Of a stretch of DNA of 64,000 nucleotides, positions 33,260 to 40,632 are shown piece by piece. The translations under genes were made by a program, and so were the position numbers. Origin of the DNA: Nonomuraea endophytica (GTDB lineage: Bacteria > Actinomycetota > Actinomycetes > Streptosporangiales > Streptosporangiaceae); the NCBI RefSeq assembly GCF_014203235.1, contig NZ_JACHIN010000008.1:411703-475702 (forward strand), written 5' to 3'. The notes below the pieces were generated by a model. It ran no database searches and had not been told where the DNA came from. It was given only the letters and a program-made list of their open reading frames with translations. How positions within the stretch are numbered: position 1 is the stretch's first letter; each line of letters opens with the position of its first letter.

Positions 33260-34333
33260 TTATGGCGCGGTGAGGAGGGCGGCGCTGCCGTAGGAGCCGC
33301 CGAAGCCCGTCACCAGCGCGACCTCACGGTCCTCCCGCAGCTCCCGTACGGCTTGCGCCACGTTGTTGAGCCCGTGCACGTACCCCTCCGAGAGCAGGCC
33401 GCCGTGCCGGTTCACCCAGGCGTGGCGGCGCTCCAGCAGGTAGCCGTCCAGATCCTCGGCCAGCCCGAAGTCGGCCAGTTGCCTCGGCACCAGCCACGAG
33501 TAGGCGTCGTAGAGCAGCGCGGCGTCCACGTCGGCCGGCTTCATCCCCGAGGCCCGCCACAACATCGGGGCGACGTGCCCGGAGAAGATCGCGCTGACGT
33601 CGGGGGCACTGTCCATGGCCGAGCATCCCGGGCCGCCGCCGCGCACCACCGTGTGGATCCGCGGGCCGGTGAGCACGCCGCTGACGACCAGGGCGCAGGC
33701 CCCGTCGGTCTCCTGGCAGCAGTCGGCGGTGCGCAACGGCGTGCACACGTACGGCTTGGCCTGGTAGTCATCCCAGGTCAGGGGTTCGCGGCGGAGGGCA
33801 CGCGGGTTGCCGGCGGCGTTGTCGCGCGACTGGGCGACGACGGCGTGCAGATGCTCCTCGGTCAGGCCGGTGTCGTGGAGGTAGCGGGTGGCGGCAAGGG
33901 CGAACAGGGGGATGGGGCCGGCCATGCCGTACCGGCGGGTGAGCTCTTCCTGGGGGCCGGTGGAGGCGACGTTGAGCCGCTTCCCCGAGCGGCCGTTCAA
34001 CGCCCGATAGATCACGATATTTCGTGCCATACCGCAGTGGATCAGCATCGCGGCGTCGCCCAGGATGGAGGCGGCCTGGGTGCCGCCGCCCGCGATGTCG
34101 TTGTGCCAGCCCAGCCGCTCGATCCCCAAAGCCCTGGCGACCTGGACCACCGGGACGGAGTCGTTCATGTGGTAGCTGAGCAGGGCGTCGACCTCGGCGG
34201 GCTCCATCCCGGCATCGCGACAGGCGGCCCGGACGGCCTCGACGGCCAGATCCAGCTCGCTGCGGCCCGAGGCCCTGGTGAGCGCGGTCATCCCCACGCC
34301 CGCGACGGCCGCCCGGCCGGAGAAGGGCTGCAC
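33260..34333 (-). CDS. Thiolase-fold lipid-transfer protein (Ltp-like, possible steroid side-chain aldolase)
   Basis: 357-residue thiolase-superfamily protein of the nondecarboxylating/lipid-transfer-protein group. The position of the nucleophilic Cys in true thiolases reads AGGGTQAASIL, without Cys, whereas DAYSWLVPRQLADFG and NRHGGLLSEGYVHGLNNV are kept. This pattern fits Ltp2-type retro-aldolases, which cleave steroid side-chain beta-hydroxy-acyl-CoA and need a DUF35 partner. I chose the GTG at 34333 with AAGGGAG 8 bases upstream; longer starts add a poorly conserved Arg/Gly-rich stretch. A near-consensus KstR2 box lies at 34440-34453. An isolated DUF35 OB-fold gene is at 60 kb. Aldolase activity is inference. 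Confidence 0.8.
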   Translation of the reverse strand: MQPFSGRAAVAGVGMTALTRASGRSELDLAVEAVRAACRDAGMEPAEVDALLSYHMNDSVPVVQVARALGIERLGWHNDIAGGGTQAASILGDAAMLIHCGMARNIVIYRALNGRSGKRLNVASTGPQEELTRRYGMAGPIPLFALAATRYLHDTGLTEEHLHAVVAQSRDNAAGNPRALRREPLTWDDYQAKPYVCTPLRTADCCQETDGACALVVSGVLTGPRIHTVVRGGGPGCSAMDSAPDVSAIFSGHVAPMLWRASGMKPADVDAALLYDAYSWLVPRQLADFGLAEDLDGYLLERRHAWVNRHGGLLSEGYVHGLNNVAQAVRELREDREVALVTGFGGSYGSAALLTAP

Positions 34334-34439
34334 GTCCCGGCTCCCTTCTCGATCTTCTCGCTGGCCGCCCACCGGGCCGGGGCGCGATCCGTCCCGGCGG
34401 GCGACGACAGTCGTCACGCTAGCCCGGAGCCCGTTGTTA

Positions 34440-34453
34440 GGCAAGCGCTTGCT
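34440..34453. promoter_or_regulatory. KstR2-like box upstream of the Ltp-like gene
   Basis: GGCAAGCGCTTGCT matches AnCAAGnnCTTGnT at 9 of 10 fixed positions (first A replaced by G). It contains the perfect 12-bp palindrome GCAAGCGCTTGC. It lies in the divergent gap between the Ltp-like gene (start 34333) and a LysR gene (start 34547) and is about 110 bases from the Ltp start. Confidence 0.7.
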
Positions 34454-34546
34454 CGGTTACCGGATGCTCGCGAAAAGTCACCGACACGAAACCGGGACTC
34501 GATCCGATGAAAGGCCGATGATGAAAGCCGATAAGAGGGGTGTTGG

Positions 34547-35386
34547 ATGGATCTGCGCCAAGTGCGTTACGCCATCGCGATCGCACGTGCGGGCAGTCTG
34601 CGCCGCGCCGCCGGCGTGCTGCACATCGCCCAGCCCACCCTCTCCGAGCAGCTCAAGGCGCTGGAGAGGGAGATCGGCGCGGAGTTGTTCACCCGCTCGT
34701 CCAGCGGCGTGCGGCTCACCGAGGCGGGCGAGGTGTTCCTGGCCCAGGCCACCGTCGCCGTCGACGCCTTCGAACGCGCCGTGGCCGCCGCCCGAGGCAA
34801 GGGACAGGCGCTGCGCATCGGCGTGGCCGACGGGCTCGGCGACGTGCAGGCGCGGCTGCTGTCGCACCTGCCCGGCGGGCCCCGGCTGCGCGTGGCGCCC
34901 ATGAGCACCGCGGAGCAGATCGTCTCGATCACCGACGGCAGCCTGCAGGCCGGGCTCGGCTACGCCCCCGGCACGCTGCCGCGCGGCGTGGCCCGCACGC
35001 TCATCCAGCGCGCCGCCGTTCACGCCCTGCTCCCCCGCGAGCACCCTCTGGCCGCCCAGGACGCGCTGCCGCTGGCCGCCCTGGCCGCCGAGCCGCTCGT
35101 CATGCCCGAGTCGGACGGCGGCCGCTTCCTGTCCGGCTTCGTCCGCCACCGGCTCCACCCCCGCCTCGGCCCGGCCGCCGCCACCCACGACCTGGCGGTG
35201 AACCTGGTCGAATCCGGCGCCGGCTACACCCTCTGCGTACGCAAGGGGACGCCGGTGCCGGAGGCGCTGGCGTTCGTGCCGATCGCCGAGCCGGTGCCGC
35301 CCATCGAGGTCGTCTTCCTGTGGAATCGCCAGGCAGAGGTGCACGACCTCGTCACCGCGGCCCGTCAGCTCGCACGCTCCGGTTAG
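34547..35386 (+). CDS. LysR-family transcriptional regulator
   Basis: 279-residue LysR protein beginning directly with the DNA-binding domain (MDLRQVRYAIAIARAGSLRR; recognition region AAGVLHIAQPTLSEQLKALE) followed by a shortened effector domain. It is divergent from the Ltp-like gene and has its own upstream half of the shared gap. The target and ligand are not evident. The stop codon is part of the dyad in front of the next gene (MerR). Confidence 0.9.
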   Translation: MDLRQVRYAIAIARAGSLRRAAGVLHIAQPTLSEQLKALEREIGAELFTRSSSGVRLTEAGEVFLAQATVAVDAFERAVAAARGKGQALRIGVADGLGDVQARLLSHLPGGPRLRVAPMSTAEQIVSITDGSLQAGLGYAPGTLPRGVARTLIQRAAVHALLPREHPLAAQDALPLAALAAEPLVMPESDGGRFLSGFVRHRLHPRLGPAAATHDLAVNLVESGAGYTLCVRKGTPVPEALAFVPIAEPVPPIEVVFLWNRQAEVHDLVTAARQLARSG

Positions 35387-35399
35387 ACGTTATGGTCTA
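35384..35399. promoter_or_regulatory. Dyad before the merR-type gene
   Basis: TAGAC-GTTATG-GTCTA, a perfect 5-base-arm inverted repeat ending 3 bases before the ATG at 35403. The centre contains TATGGT, spaced like a -10 element for a transcript starting at the ATG. With no Shine-Dalgarno present, the gene is probably leaderless and autoregulated by MerR binding in the promoter. Confidence 0.45.
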
Positions 35400-35402
35400 C
35401 CG

Positions 35403-36026
35403 ATGCGCATCTCAGAGCTGAGCGCCGAGTCCGGTGTCGCCCTGCCGACGGTCAAGTACTACCTGCGTGAAGGCCTGCTCCACCCGGGTGAGCAGCGCTC
35501 GGCCACGCGCGCCGACTACGACGACACGCACCTGCGCCGGCTCCGCCTGATCCGCGCTCTGCTGGAGGTCGGCAAGCTCCCCGTCGCCTCGATCAAGAAG
35601 ATCATCGAGGCGGTCGACGACGAGAGCCTGCCCGTCCACACCATGCTCGGCACCGCCCACTACGCCCTCGCGCCCGAGGTCGCCCCCGCCGAGCCAGGCG
35701 ACGAGCTGGAGGCGGCCCGCGCGGAGGTGGACCGGGTGGTGGCCGGGCACGGCTGGCAGGTGCTCCCCGACGCGCCGCCGAGGGCCGAGCTGGCCGAGAT
35801 CCTCCTCAGGATGCGCAGCCTGGGCATGACACCCGACCTCGCCCCCTACGCCGAGGCGGCCGACCGGCTCGTGCGCGAGGTCGAGATGGCGACCATCCCG
35901 TTCGACGGGCCGCGCGACGCCGCCGTGGAGGCGCTGGTGCTCGGCACCGTCCTGTACGGCAAGGCGTTCGACGCCCTGAGGCGCCTGGCCCAGGAGTCGG
36001 AGTCGGCCCGCCGCCTGGCCCGCTGA
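35403..36026 (+). CDS. MerR-family transcriptional regulator
   Basis: 207-residue MerR-type regulator. The N-terminal winged helix is MRISELSAESGVALPTVKYYLREGLL, the wing includes RATRADYDDTHLRRLRLIRAL, and a helical C-terminal domain of about 120 residues follows without metal-binding cysteines. It is therefore a sensor of an organic ligand or of another signal, not of heavy metals. It lies 16 bases after the lysR gene; the 5-base dyad in that gap is a candidate autoregulatory site. Confidence 0.9.
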   Translation: MRISELSAESGVALPTVKYYLREGLLHPGEQRSATRADYDDTHLRRLRLIRALLEVGKLPVASIKKIIEAVDDESLPVHTMLGTAHYALAPEVAPAEPGDELEAARAEVDRVVAGHGWQVLPDAPPRAELAEILLRMRSLGMTPDLAPYAEAADRLVREVEMATIPFDGPRDAAVEALVLGTVLYGKAFDALRRLAQESESARRLAR

Positions 36027-36027
36027 C

Positions 36028-36789
36028 TCAGGCGATCACGTGGGTCTCGCCGCCGTCCACCAGGAGCGAGGCGCCGGTGACGAAGGAGGCCGGTTCGCCC
36101 GCCAGGAACGCCACCACGTCGCCGATCTCCTCCGGGCGGCCGATGCGGCCCATCGGCGTGGCGGCGGCACGGGCGGCGAGGTTCTCGGCGCTGCCGGACA
36201 GCTCCCGCAGGCGGTCGGTGTCGACCGAGCCCGGCAGCACGTTGTTGATCAGGACGCCTTCCGCGGCCACTTCCCTGGCCAGGGTCCGTACGACGCCCGC
36301 GACCGCCGACCGGGTGGCGTTCGACAGGGCCAGGCCGTCGAGCGCCTCGCGGACCGAGCGGCTGGTGATCGTGACGATCCGGCCCCAGCGGCGCGTGCGC
36401 ATCTCGGGCAGCACGGCGTGGATCAGGCGGACGGTGCCGAGGAGGTTGCGCTGGATGGCCACGTCCCACTCGGCCAGGCCCATGTCCACGAAGCGGCCGG
36501 CGGGCGGGCCGCCCGCGTTGGCCACCAGGATGTCCACGGGCCCGAGGACGTCGCGGGTCTCGGCCACCACCCGCGCCGCCGCCGCCGGGTCCTCCACGTC
36601 GGCGAGGACGGCGTGCACCACGCCGCCGAACTCCTGAAGCTCGACCACCGCGTCCGCGAGGCGCTCGGGGTTGCGCGCGCTCACGCAGACGTTGGCGCCC
36701 TCCCTGGCCAGAGACTTGGCCGAGGCCAGGCCGATGCCCGCGCTGCCGCCGGTGACCAGTGCTACCTTGCCCGCGATGCCGAGATCCAT
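36028..36789 (-). CDS. Short-chain dehydrogenase/reductase (SDR)
   Basis: 253-residue classical SDR. NAD(P)-binding GGSAGIGLASAKSLA (residues 15-29), the NAG motif in LVANAGGPP, and a C-terminal region typical of 3-oxoacyl-ACP reductase-like proteins (GRIGRPEEIGDVVAFLAGEPA, TGASLLVDGG). The catalytic region reads IVTITSRSVREALDGLALSNATRSAV: the Ser is present, but the usual YxxxK is replaced by a sequence without Tyr at that position (LSNATRS), so the reductase chemistry may be altered. It is convergent with the merR gene and upstream of nothing on its strand except the ECF41 gene 19 bases away. Confidence 0.87.
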   Translation of the reverse strand: MDLGIAGKVALVTGGSAGIGLASAKSLAREGANVCVSARNPERLADAVVELQEFGGVVHAVLADVEDPAAAARVVAETRDVLGPVDILVANAGGPPAGRFVDMGLAEWDVAIQRNLLGTVRLIHAVLPEMRTRRWGRIVTITSRSVREALDGLALSNATRSAVAGVVRTLAREVAAEGVLINNVLPGSVDTDRLRELSGSAENLAARAAATPMGRIGRPEEIGDVVAFLAGEPASFVTGASLLVDGGETHVIA

Positions 36790-36808
36790 AGGGGCGACTA
36801 TAAGCCGA

Positions 36809-37666
36809 TCATCGGCGGATCCGCGTGAGCTTGTCGGGGTTGAGGACGCCGAGCATGCCGACGATCTTCCCGTCCCGGATCTCCAGGCTGACGAGCTGGT
36901 CGGTGCCGCCCACCTCGGTGAGCAGCGCCGGATGTCCGTTGGTCTCGGCGAGCCGCATCTCGCCGAACAGGTAGCGCGACATGAGGCCGTTGAGGAAGGC
37001 GATGACCTTGTCCCGGCCGTAGATCGGCTTGAGCGCCGCGCGCACCTTGCCGCCGCCGTCGTTCCAGATGACCACGTCCTCGTGCAACAGCTCGGTGAGC
37101 GCGGCCATGTCGCCGCCGGCCGCCGCCTCCATGAAGCGGGTCAGGAGCTCGGTGTGCTGCTGCGGGGTGGGGCTGAAGCGGTCGCGGCCCTCGGCCAGCC
37201 GTACCGAGGCGCGGTGGTGCATCTGCCGGGCGTTGGCCTGCGTCACGCCGACGATCTCGGCGATCTCCGGGTACGGAAGCTCGAAGGCCTCCCGCAGCAC
37301 GAACACCGCCCGCTCCGGCGGCGTCAGCCGTTCCATGAGATGGAGGGTCGCGAAGGCCACGGTGTCGCGCAGTTCGACGGTGTCGAGCGGGCCCACCTGC
37401 GAGGTGGGCACCGGCTCCGGCAGCCACGGCCCGGTGTACGCCTCCCGCTTGACCCGCGCCGAGCGCAGCTGGTCCAGCGCCAGGCGCGAGACCACGGTCA
37501 CCAGGAACGCCCGCGGCTCCCTGACCTCGTCCTGGTCGGTGGCCTGCCAGCGGATCCAGGCTTCCTGGACGACGTCCTCCGCGTCCCACATGCTGCCCAG
37601 CAGGCGGTAGGCCAGCCCGAGCAGCATGGGCCGGTGTTCCTCGAATGCGTCCACGGCCAGCATCAT
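36809..37666 (-). CDS. ECF41-type sigma factor with SnoaL-like C-terminal domain
   Basis: 285-residue sigma factor of the SigJ/ECF41 class. Region 2 is at about residues 8-75 (LLGSMWDAEDVVQEAWIRWQ), region 4 at about 110-160 (LTPPERAVFVLREAFELPY, VGVTQANARQMHHRA), and a fused SnoaL_2-like domain covers about 170-285, ending LNPDKLTRIRR. In ECF41 factors this C-terminal domain replaces a separate anti-sigma factor and modulates activity. The gene overlaps the stop of the epimerase-like gene (ATGA). An exact ECF41-type promoter precedes that operon, so autoregulation is likely. Genes of the carboxymuconolactone decarboxylase, oxidoreductase or epimerase classes usually accompany ECF41, and the epimerase fits this. 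Confidence 0.93.
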   Translation of the reverse strand: MMLAVDAFEEHRPMLLGLAYRLLGSMWDAEDVVQEAWIRWQATDQDEVREPRAFLVTVVSRLALDQLRSARVKREAYTGPWLPEPVPTSQVGPLDTVELRDTVAFATLHLMERLTPPERAVFVLREAFELPYPEIAEIVGVTQANARQMHHRASVRLAEGRDRFSPTPQQHTELLTRFMEAAAGGDMAALTELLHEDVVIWNDGGGKVRAALKPIYGRDKVIAFLNGLMSRYLFGEMRLAETNGHPALLTEVGGTDQLVSLEIRDGKIVGMLGVLNPDKLTRIRR

Positions 37667-38526
37667 GCCGTCTCGTGCAGGAAGGCCGCGTGCCGGGGCC
37701 GCCAGTTGAGCTGGAGCCGGGCGCGGGCGTTGTCGGCGCCGCGCAGGCCGGTCATGAACGCCACGCCCCAGCCGCCCACGGCCGATCTCGCCATCTCGAC
37801 GGGCACCCGCATCGGTTCCGGCGCGCCGATCCTGGCGGCCAGCGCGGGCAGCCAGTCGGCCATCGTGACCGGGGTGTCGTCGACCACGTTGAGCGCGCCG
37901 GTGAGGTCGCGGTCGAGCGCGGCGACGATCGAGGTGGCCGCGTCGTGGGTGCTGGTGAAGGAGAAGACCGAGCCGCCCTCACCGACGACGGGAAGCCGTC
38001 CGGCCAGGATCGCCCGTGTGGTGGAGCCGCCGGTGTCGTAGGCGGTGCCGGGGCCGGTCAGGTGGCCGAAGCGCAGCACCAGGCCGCCCGCCCGCGCGGT
38101 GCGCGACTCCAGGTCGAGCAGCGCGTCGCGGACCGCCGTGAACTCCGCGGGCGGATCCCGCCAGAGCGGGGTCTCCTCGTCGGCCGGGCCGTCGCCGGGC
38201 TCGTAGGCGTAGGCGAGACCCTGGCTGATGAGCCGCGCGCCCGGCGCGGCCTCGACGAGCGTGCGGGTGCCCTCGGTGCGCAGGCGGTTGGTCAGCTCCA
38301 TGTCCCGCTCGAACGTGAGCGGGTCGATCGCGTGCGGGATCGCGGTCAGCAGGTTGACGATCACATCGGGCGCGGCCGCGCGGACGAAGCGCACCGCGGC
38401 GTCGTGGTCGAGCGCGTCCAGGCCGGTGGACCGCGAGCCCGCGATCACCTGGTGGCCGACCGCGCCCAGCAGCGGGACCAGCTGGCGGCCGATCACTCCG
38501 GTTGCTCCGGCGACGAGAACTCTCAT
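37663..38526 (-). CDS. NAD-dependent epimerase/dehydratase-like protein, ECF41 target
   Basis: 287-residue extended-SDR protein with the NAD-binding start MRVLVAGATGVIGRQLVPLL. The middle region lacks a clear catalytic YxxxK (QGLAYAYEP is the nearest tyrosine cluster), and the C-terminus contains FTSTHDAATSIVAAL and NVVDDTPVTMADWL, typical for this group. The ATG at 38526 matches family starts; an ATG six codons upstream is less likely. It is the first gene after the ECF41 promoter and is followed by the ECF41 gene itself. Its substrate is unknown. Confidence 0.87.
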   Translation of the reverse strand: MRVLVAGATGVIGRQLVPLLGAVGHQVIAGSRSTGLDALDHDAAVRFVRAAAPDVIVNLLTAIPHAIDPLTFERDMELTNRLRTEGTRTLVEAAPGARLISQGLAYAYEPGDGPADEETPLWRDPPAEFTAVRDALLDLESRTARAGGLVLRFGHLTGPGTAYDTGGSTTRAILAGRLPVVGEGGSVFSFTSTHDAATSIVAALDRDLTGALNVVDDTPVTMADWLPALAARIGAPEPMRVPVEMARSAVGGWGVAFMTGLRGADNARARLQLNWRPRHAAFLHETA

Positions 38527-38565
38527 GATCACTCCAATGCTCATGGCCTGCGCTGTCGCCTACTG

Positions 38566-38592
38566 GACGGAACACCCCCTTGGGTTGTGACA
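38566..38592 (-). promoter_or_regulatory. ECF41-type promoter
   Basis: On the minus strand TGTCACA (38592-38586), 16 bases, then CGTC (38569-38566). This is the described ECF41 promoter TGTCACA-N16-CGTC, exact in both elements and spacing. The start of transcription would be near 38558, leaving a leader of about 30 bases to the epimerase ATG at 38526. It drives the epimerase-ECF41 operon and predicts a positive feedback loop. Confidence 0.88.
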
Positions 38593-38614
38593 ACTTCCGT
38601 GATGAGGTTTGTGG

Positions 38615-39289
38615 GTGGCGAGAAATCTGATCCTTTCCGGAGGCCTCTTCCACGACTTCGAGGCCACGTCGGCGGCGTTGGCCGAGGTGCTGGCCGAGGT
38701 GGGCGTCGAGTCCGAGATCACCGAGGACATCGCCGGCGCGCTGAGCGAGCCGACGGAGGTGCCGCTCATCACCGTCAACGCGCTGCGCTGGCGGATGGAC
38801 CTCGACCGCTTCGCCGACCAGCGCGAGCGATGGCGCTTCGAGCTGCCCGCGCAGGCGCGCACCACGCTGCTCGACCACCTCGACCGCGGCGGCGGGCTGC
38901 TCTGCATGCACACGGCCGCGATCTGCTTCGACGACTGGCAGGGCTGGCCGAGGGTGCTCGGCGGCTGCTGGACCTGGCCCAAGTCCCATCACCCGCCGCT
39001 GGGCTGGACGGGCGTGCGGGTGCACGGCGGCCACCCGATCGTGGCCGGGCTGCGCGACTTCGACCTCGTGGACGAGGTCTACAGCGACCTCGACGTGCTG
39101 CCCGACGTGCGGCCGCTGGCCTCGGCGAACGGCCAGCCCCTCGTCTGGGCCCGTCCGGTACGGCGCGGCCGCGTCGTCTACGACGCCCTGGGCCACGACA
39201 CCCGCTCCTACGACAACGAGGTCCACCGCACGCTGCTGCGCCGGGCGGCGCTGTGGCTGCTGAAGCGGCCGGTGGAGTTCAGCGAGTAG
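38615..39289 (+). CDS. ThuA-like-domain protein
   Basis: 224-residue protein of the ThuA/glutamine-amidotransferase-like fold. Visible features are GGLLCMHTAAICFDDW (positioned like the nucleophile-elbow region), GGCWTWPKSHHPP, HPIVAGLRDFDLVDEVYSDL and a C-terminal VVYDALGHDTRSYDN. ThuA proteins are linked to disaccharide (trehalose, trehalulose) use, but in actinobacteria they are often encoded with sugar dehydrogenases. I chose the GTG at 38615 with GATGAGG 7 bases upstream. It is divergent from the ECF41 operon and shares its intergenic region. The 3' end overlaps the convergent tetR gene. Confidence 0.85.
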   Translation: MARNLILSGGLFHDFEATSAALAEVLAEVGVESEITEDIAGALSEPTEVPLITVNALRWRMDLDRFADQRERWRFELPAQARTTLLDHLDRGGGLLCMHTAAICFDDWQGWPRVLGGCWTWPKSHHPPLGWTGVRVHGGHPIVAGLRDFDLVDEVYSDLDVLPDVRPLASANGQPLVWARPVRRGRVVYDALGHDTRSYDNEVHRTLLRRAALWLLKRPVEFSE

Positions 39290-39881
39290 AGGCGCCGAGC
39301 AGCGCGGCGACGACGGCGCGCGCGTAGTCCTCGGCGCCGACCGCCTGGTCCACGAAGTACGACAGGTGGGCCCGGTGGTAGCAGGCGCCCATCAGCAGGG
39401 AGGCGAGCGCGTCGCAGTCGGCCCCGGCGGCGATCCGCCCGCTCTCCTGTTCGGCGCGCAGGATCGAGGCCAGGATCTGGATCGGCAGGTGCGGCCCGGC
39501 GTCCATGTCGGCCAGCATCCCGCGGAACGTGCCGAGCAGCTGCGGGTCGCCGATCATGCCGGAGGCGATGGGCGCGGTGCTGGTGTAGAAGGTGATGGCG
39601 GCGAGCGCGAACTCCGTCAGGTGGGCCTGCAGGTCGCCCTCCCCCGCCACGGCGCGCAGCCGTCTGAGCGGCGGGGCGAGCGCGGGCATGCGCTCCAGGA
39701 TCACCGCCAGGAACAACTCCTCCTTGCCGCTGAAGTGCTTGTAGAGCAGCGCCTCCGAGCATCCGGCCAGCCGGGCGATGCGCTTGGTGGTGGCGCCCGC
39801 GATGCCGTGCTCGAGGATGGCCTGGTAGGTGGCCTCGATGATGCGCTCGCGGGTCTGCTCGGCTTGACGGTGAGTAGGCAC
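39279..39881 (-). CDS. TetR-family transcriptional regulator
   Basis: 200-residue TetR protein with the helix-turn-helix IAGATTKRIARLAGCSEALLYKHF (about residues 26-49). The GTG at 39881 lies within the cluster of GGTGAGT half-sites that it probably binds. It is divergent from an NAD(P)-binding reductase gene, the classical arrangement for a TetR repressor and its target. Confidence 0.9.
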   Translation of the reverse strand: MPTHRQAEQTRERIIEATYQAILEHGIAGATTKRIARLAGCSEALLYKHFSGKEELFLAVILERMPALAPPLRRLRAVAGEGDLQAHLTEFALAAITFYTSTAPIASGMIGDPQLLGTFRGMLADMDAGPHLPIQILASILRAEQESGRIAAGADCDALASLLMGACYHRAHLSYFVDQAVGAEDYARAVVAALLGASTR

Positions 39882-39917
39882 TCACCCATCATAGGGGTGA
39901 GTGAGCATTTACTCACC
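39879..39917. promoter_or_regulatory. TetR operator cluster with three GGTGAGT half-sites
   Basis: CACTCACC (39879-39886), GGTGAGTG (39896-39903) and ACTCACC (39911-39917). The first two form an 8-base-arm inverted repeat with a 9-base spacer; the last two form GGTGAGT-8-ACTCACC. All lie between the divergent tetR and NAD(P)-binding genes, so two overlapping dyads share the central half-site. Confidence 0.65.
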
Positions 39918-39937
39918 ACGGCGAAAGGACTGTTCGG

Positions 39938-40564
39938 ATGAAACTCACCGTCTACGGCGCGACCGGCGGCACCGGCCGCCTCTTCGTCACCCAGGCGCTG
40001 CGCGAGGGCCACGTGGTCACCGCGGTCGCCCGCCGCCCCGAGGCGGTCACGGAGGACCATCCGGGGCTCGGCGTGGTGGCCGGCGACGTCATGGAGGCCG
40101 GCACACTGAAGATCGAGCCCGACTGCGACGCCGTCGTCTTCCTCGCGGGCCCGGCCAGGAGCGGCCCGCCCACGGTCTACTCCGAGGGCGTGCCCAACGT
40201 GGTCACCGCCATGGACGCCGCCGGGGTCAAGCGCCTCGTGGTGGTCACCAACGGCATGATGAACGGCCCGTCGGACACGACATCCCAAAGGCTGACCAAG
40301 ATCGTCATTCGCGGGCTCTTCCTGAAGACGCCCTACCAGGACAACGTCCGCCTGGTGAGCTGGATCCGCGACAGCCCGCTCGACTGGACCGTCGTGCGCC
40401 CGCCCCGCCTGCTCGACTCCCCCGCCCGCGGCTCCTACCGCACCGCCGTCGACGACTGCGTACGCGGCGGGATGTCCATCGGCCGGGCCGACCTGGCCGA
40501 CTCCGTGCTCCGCGTGCTGCCCGATCCGGACACCCACCGGCACACCGTCGACGTCGCGTACTGA
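39938..40564 (+). CDS. NAD(P)-binding atypical SDR (NmrA/SDR_a5-like)
   Basis: 208-residue protein with an N-terminal nucleotide-binding loop (LTVYGATGGTGRLFVTQAL, residues 3-21) and the sequence pattern of NAD(P)H-binding flavin-reductase-like SDRs (LVVVTNGMMNGPSD, LDWTVVRPPRLLD). It lacks the YxxxK catalytic pair, as do many sensors of this class. GAAAGGA lies 11 bases before the ATG. Probable target of the divergent TetR. Confidence 0.88.
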   Translation: MKLTVYGATGGTGRLFVTQALREGHVVTAVARRPEAVTEDHPGLGVVAGDVMEAGTLKIEPDCDAVVFLAGPARSGPPTVYSEGVPNVVTAMDAAGVKRLVVVTNGMMNGPSDTTSQRLTKIVIRGLFLKTPYQDNVRLVSWIRDSPLDWTVVRPPRLLDSPARGSYRTAVDDCVRGGMSIGRADLADSVLRVLPDPDTHRHTVDVAY

Positions 40565-40632
40565 GGCGGCTTACCTCTTCATTGGAAAAGCCATGACATC
40601 CTTCCCTTAGGAACCTTGGGGAAGGGACGGGC

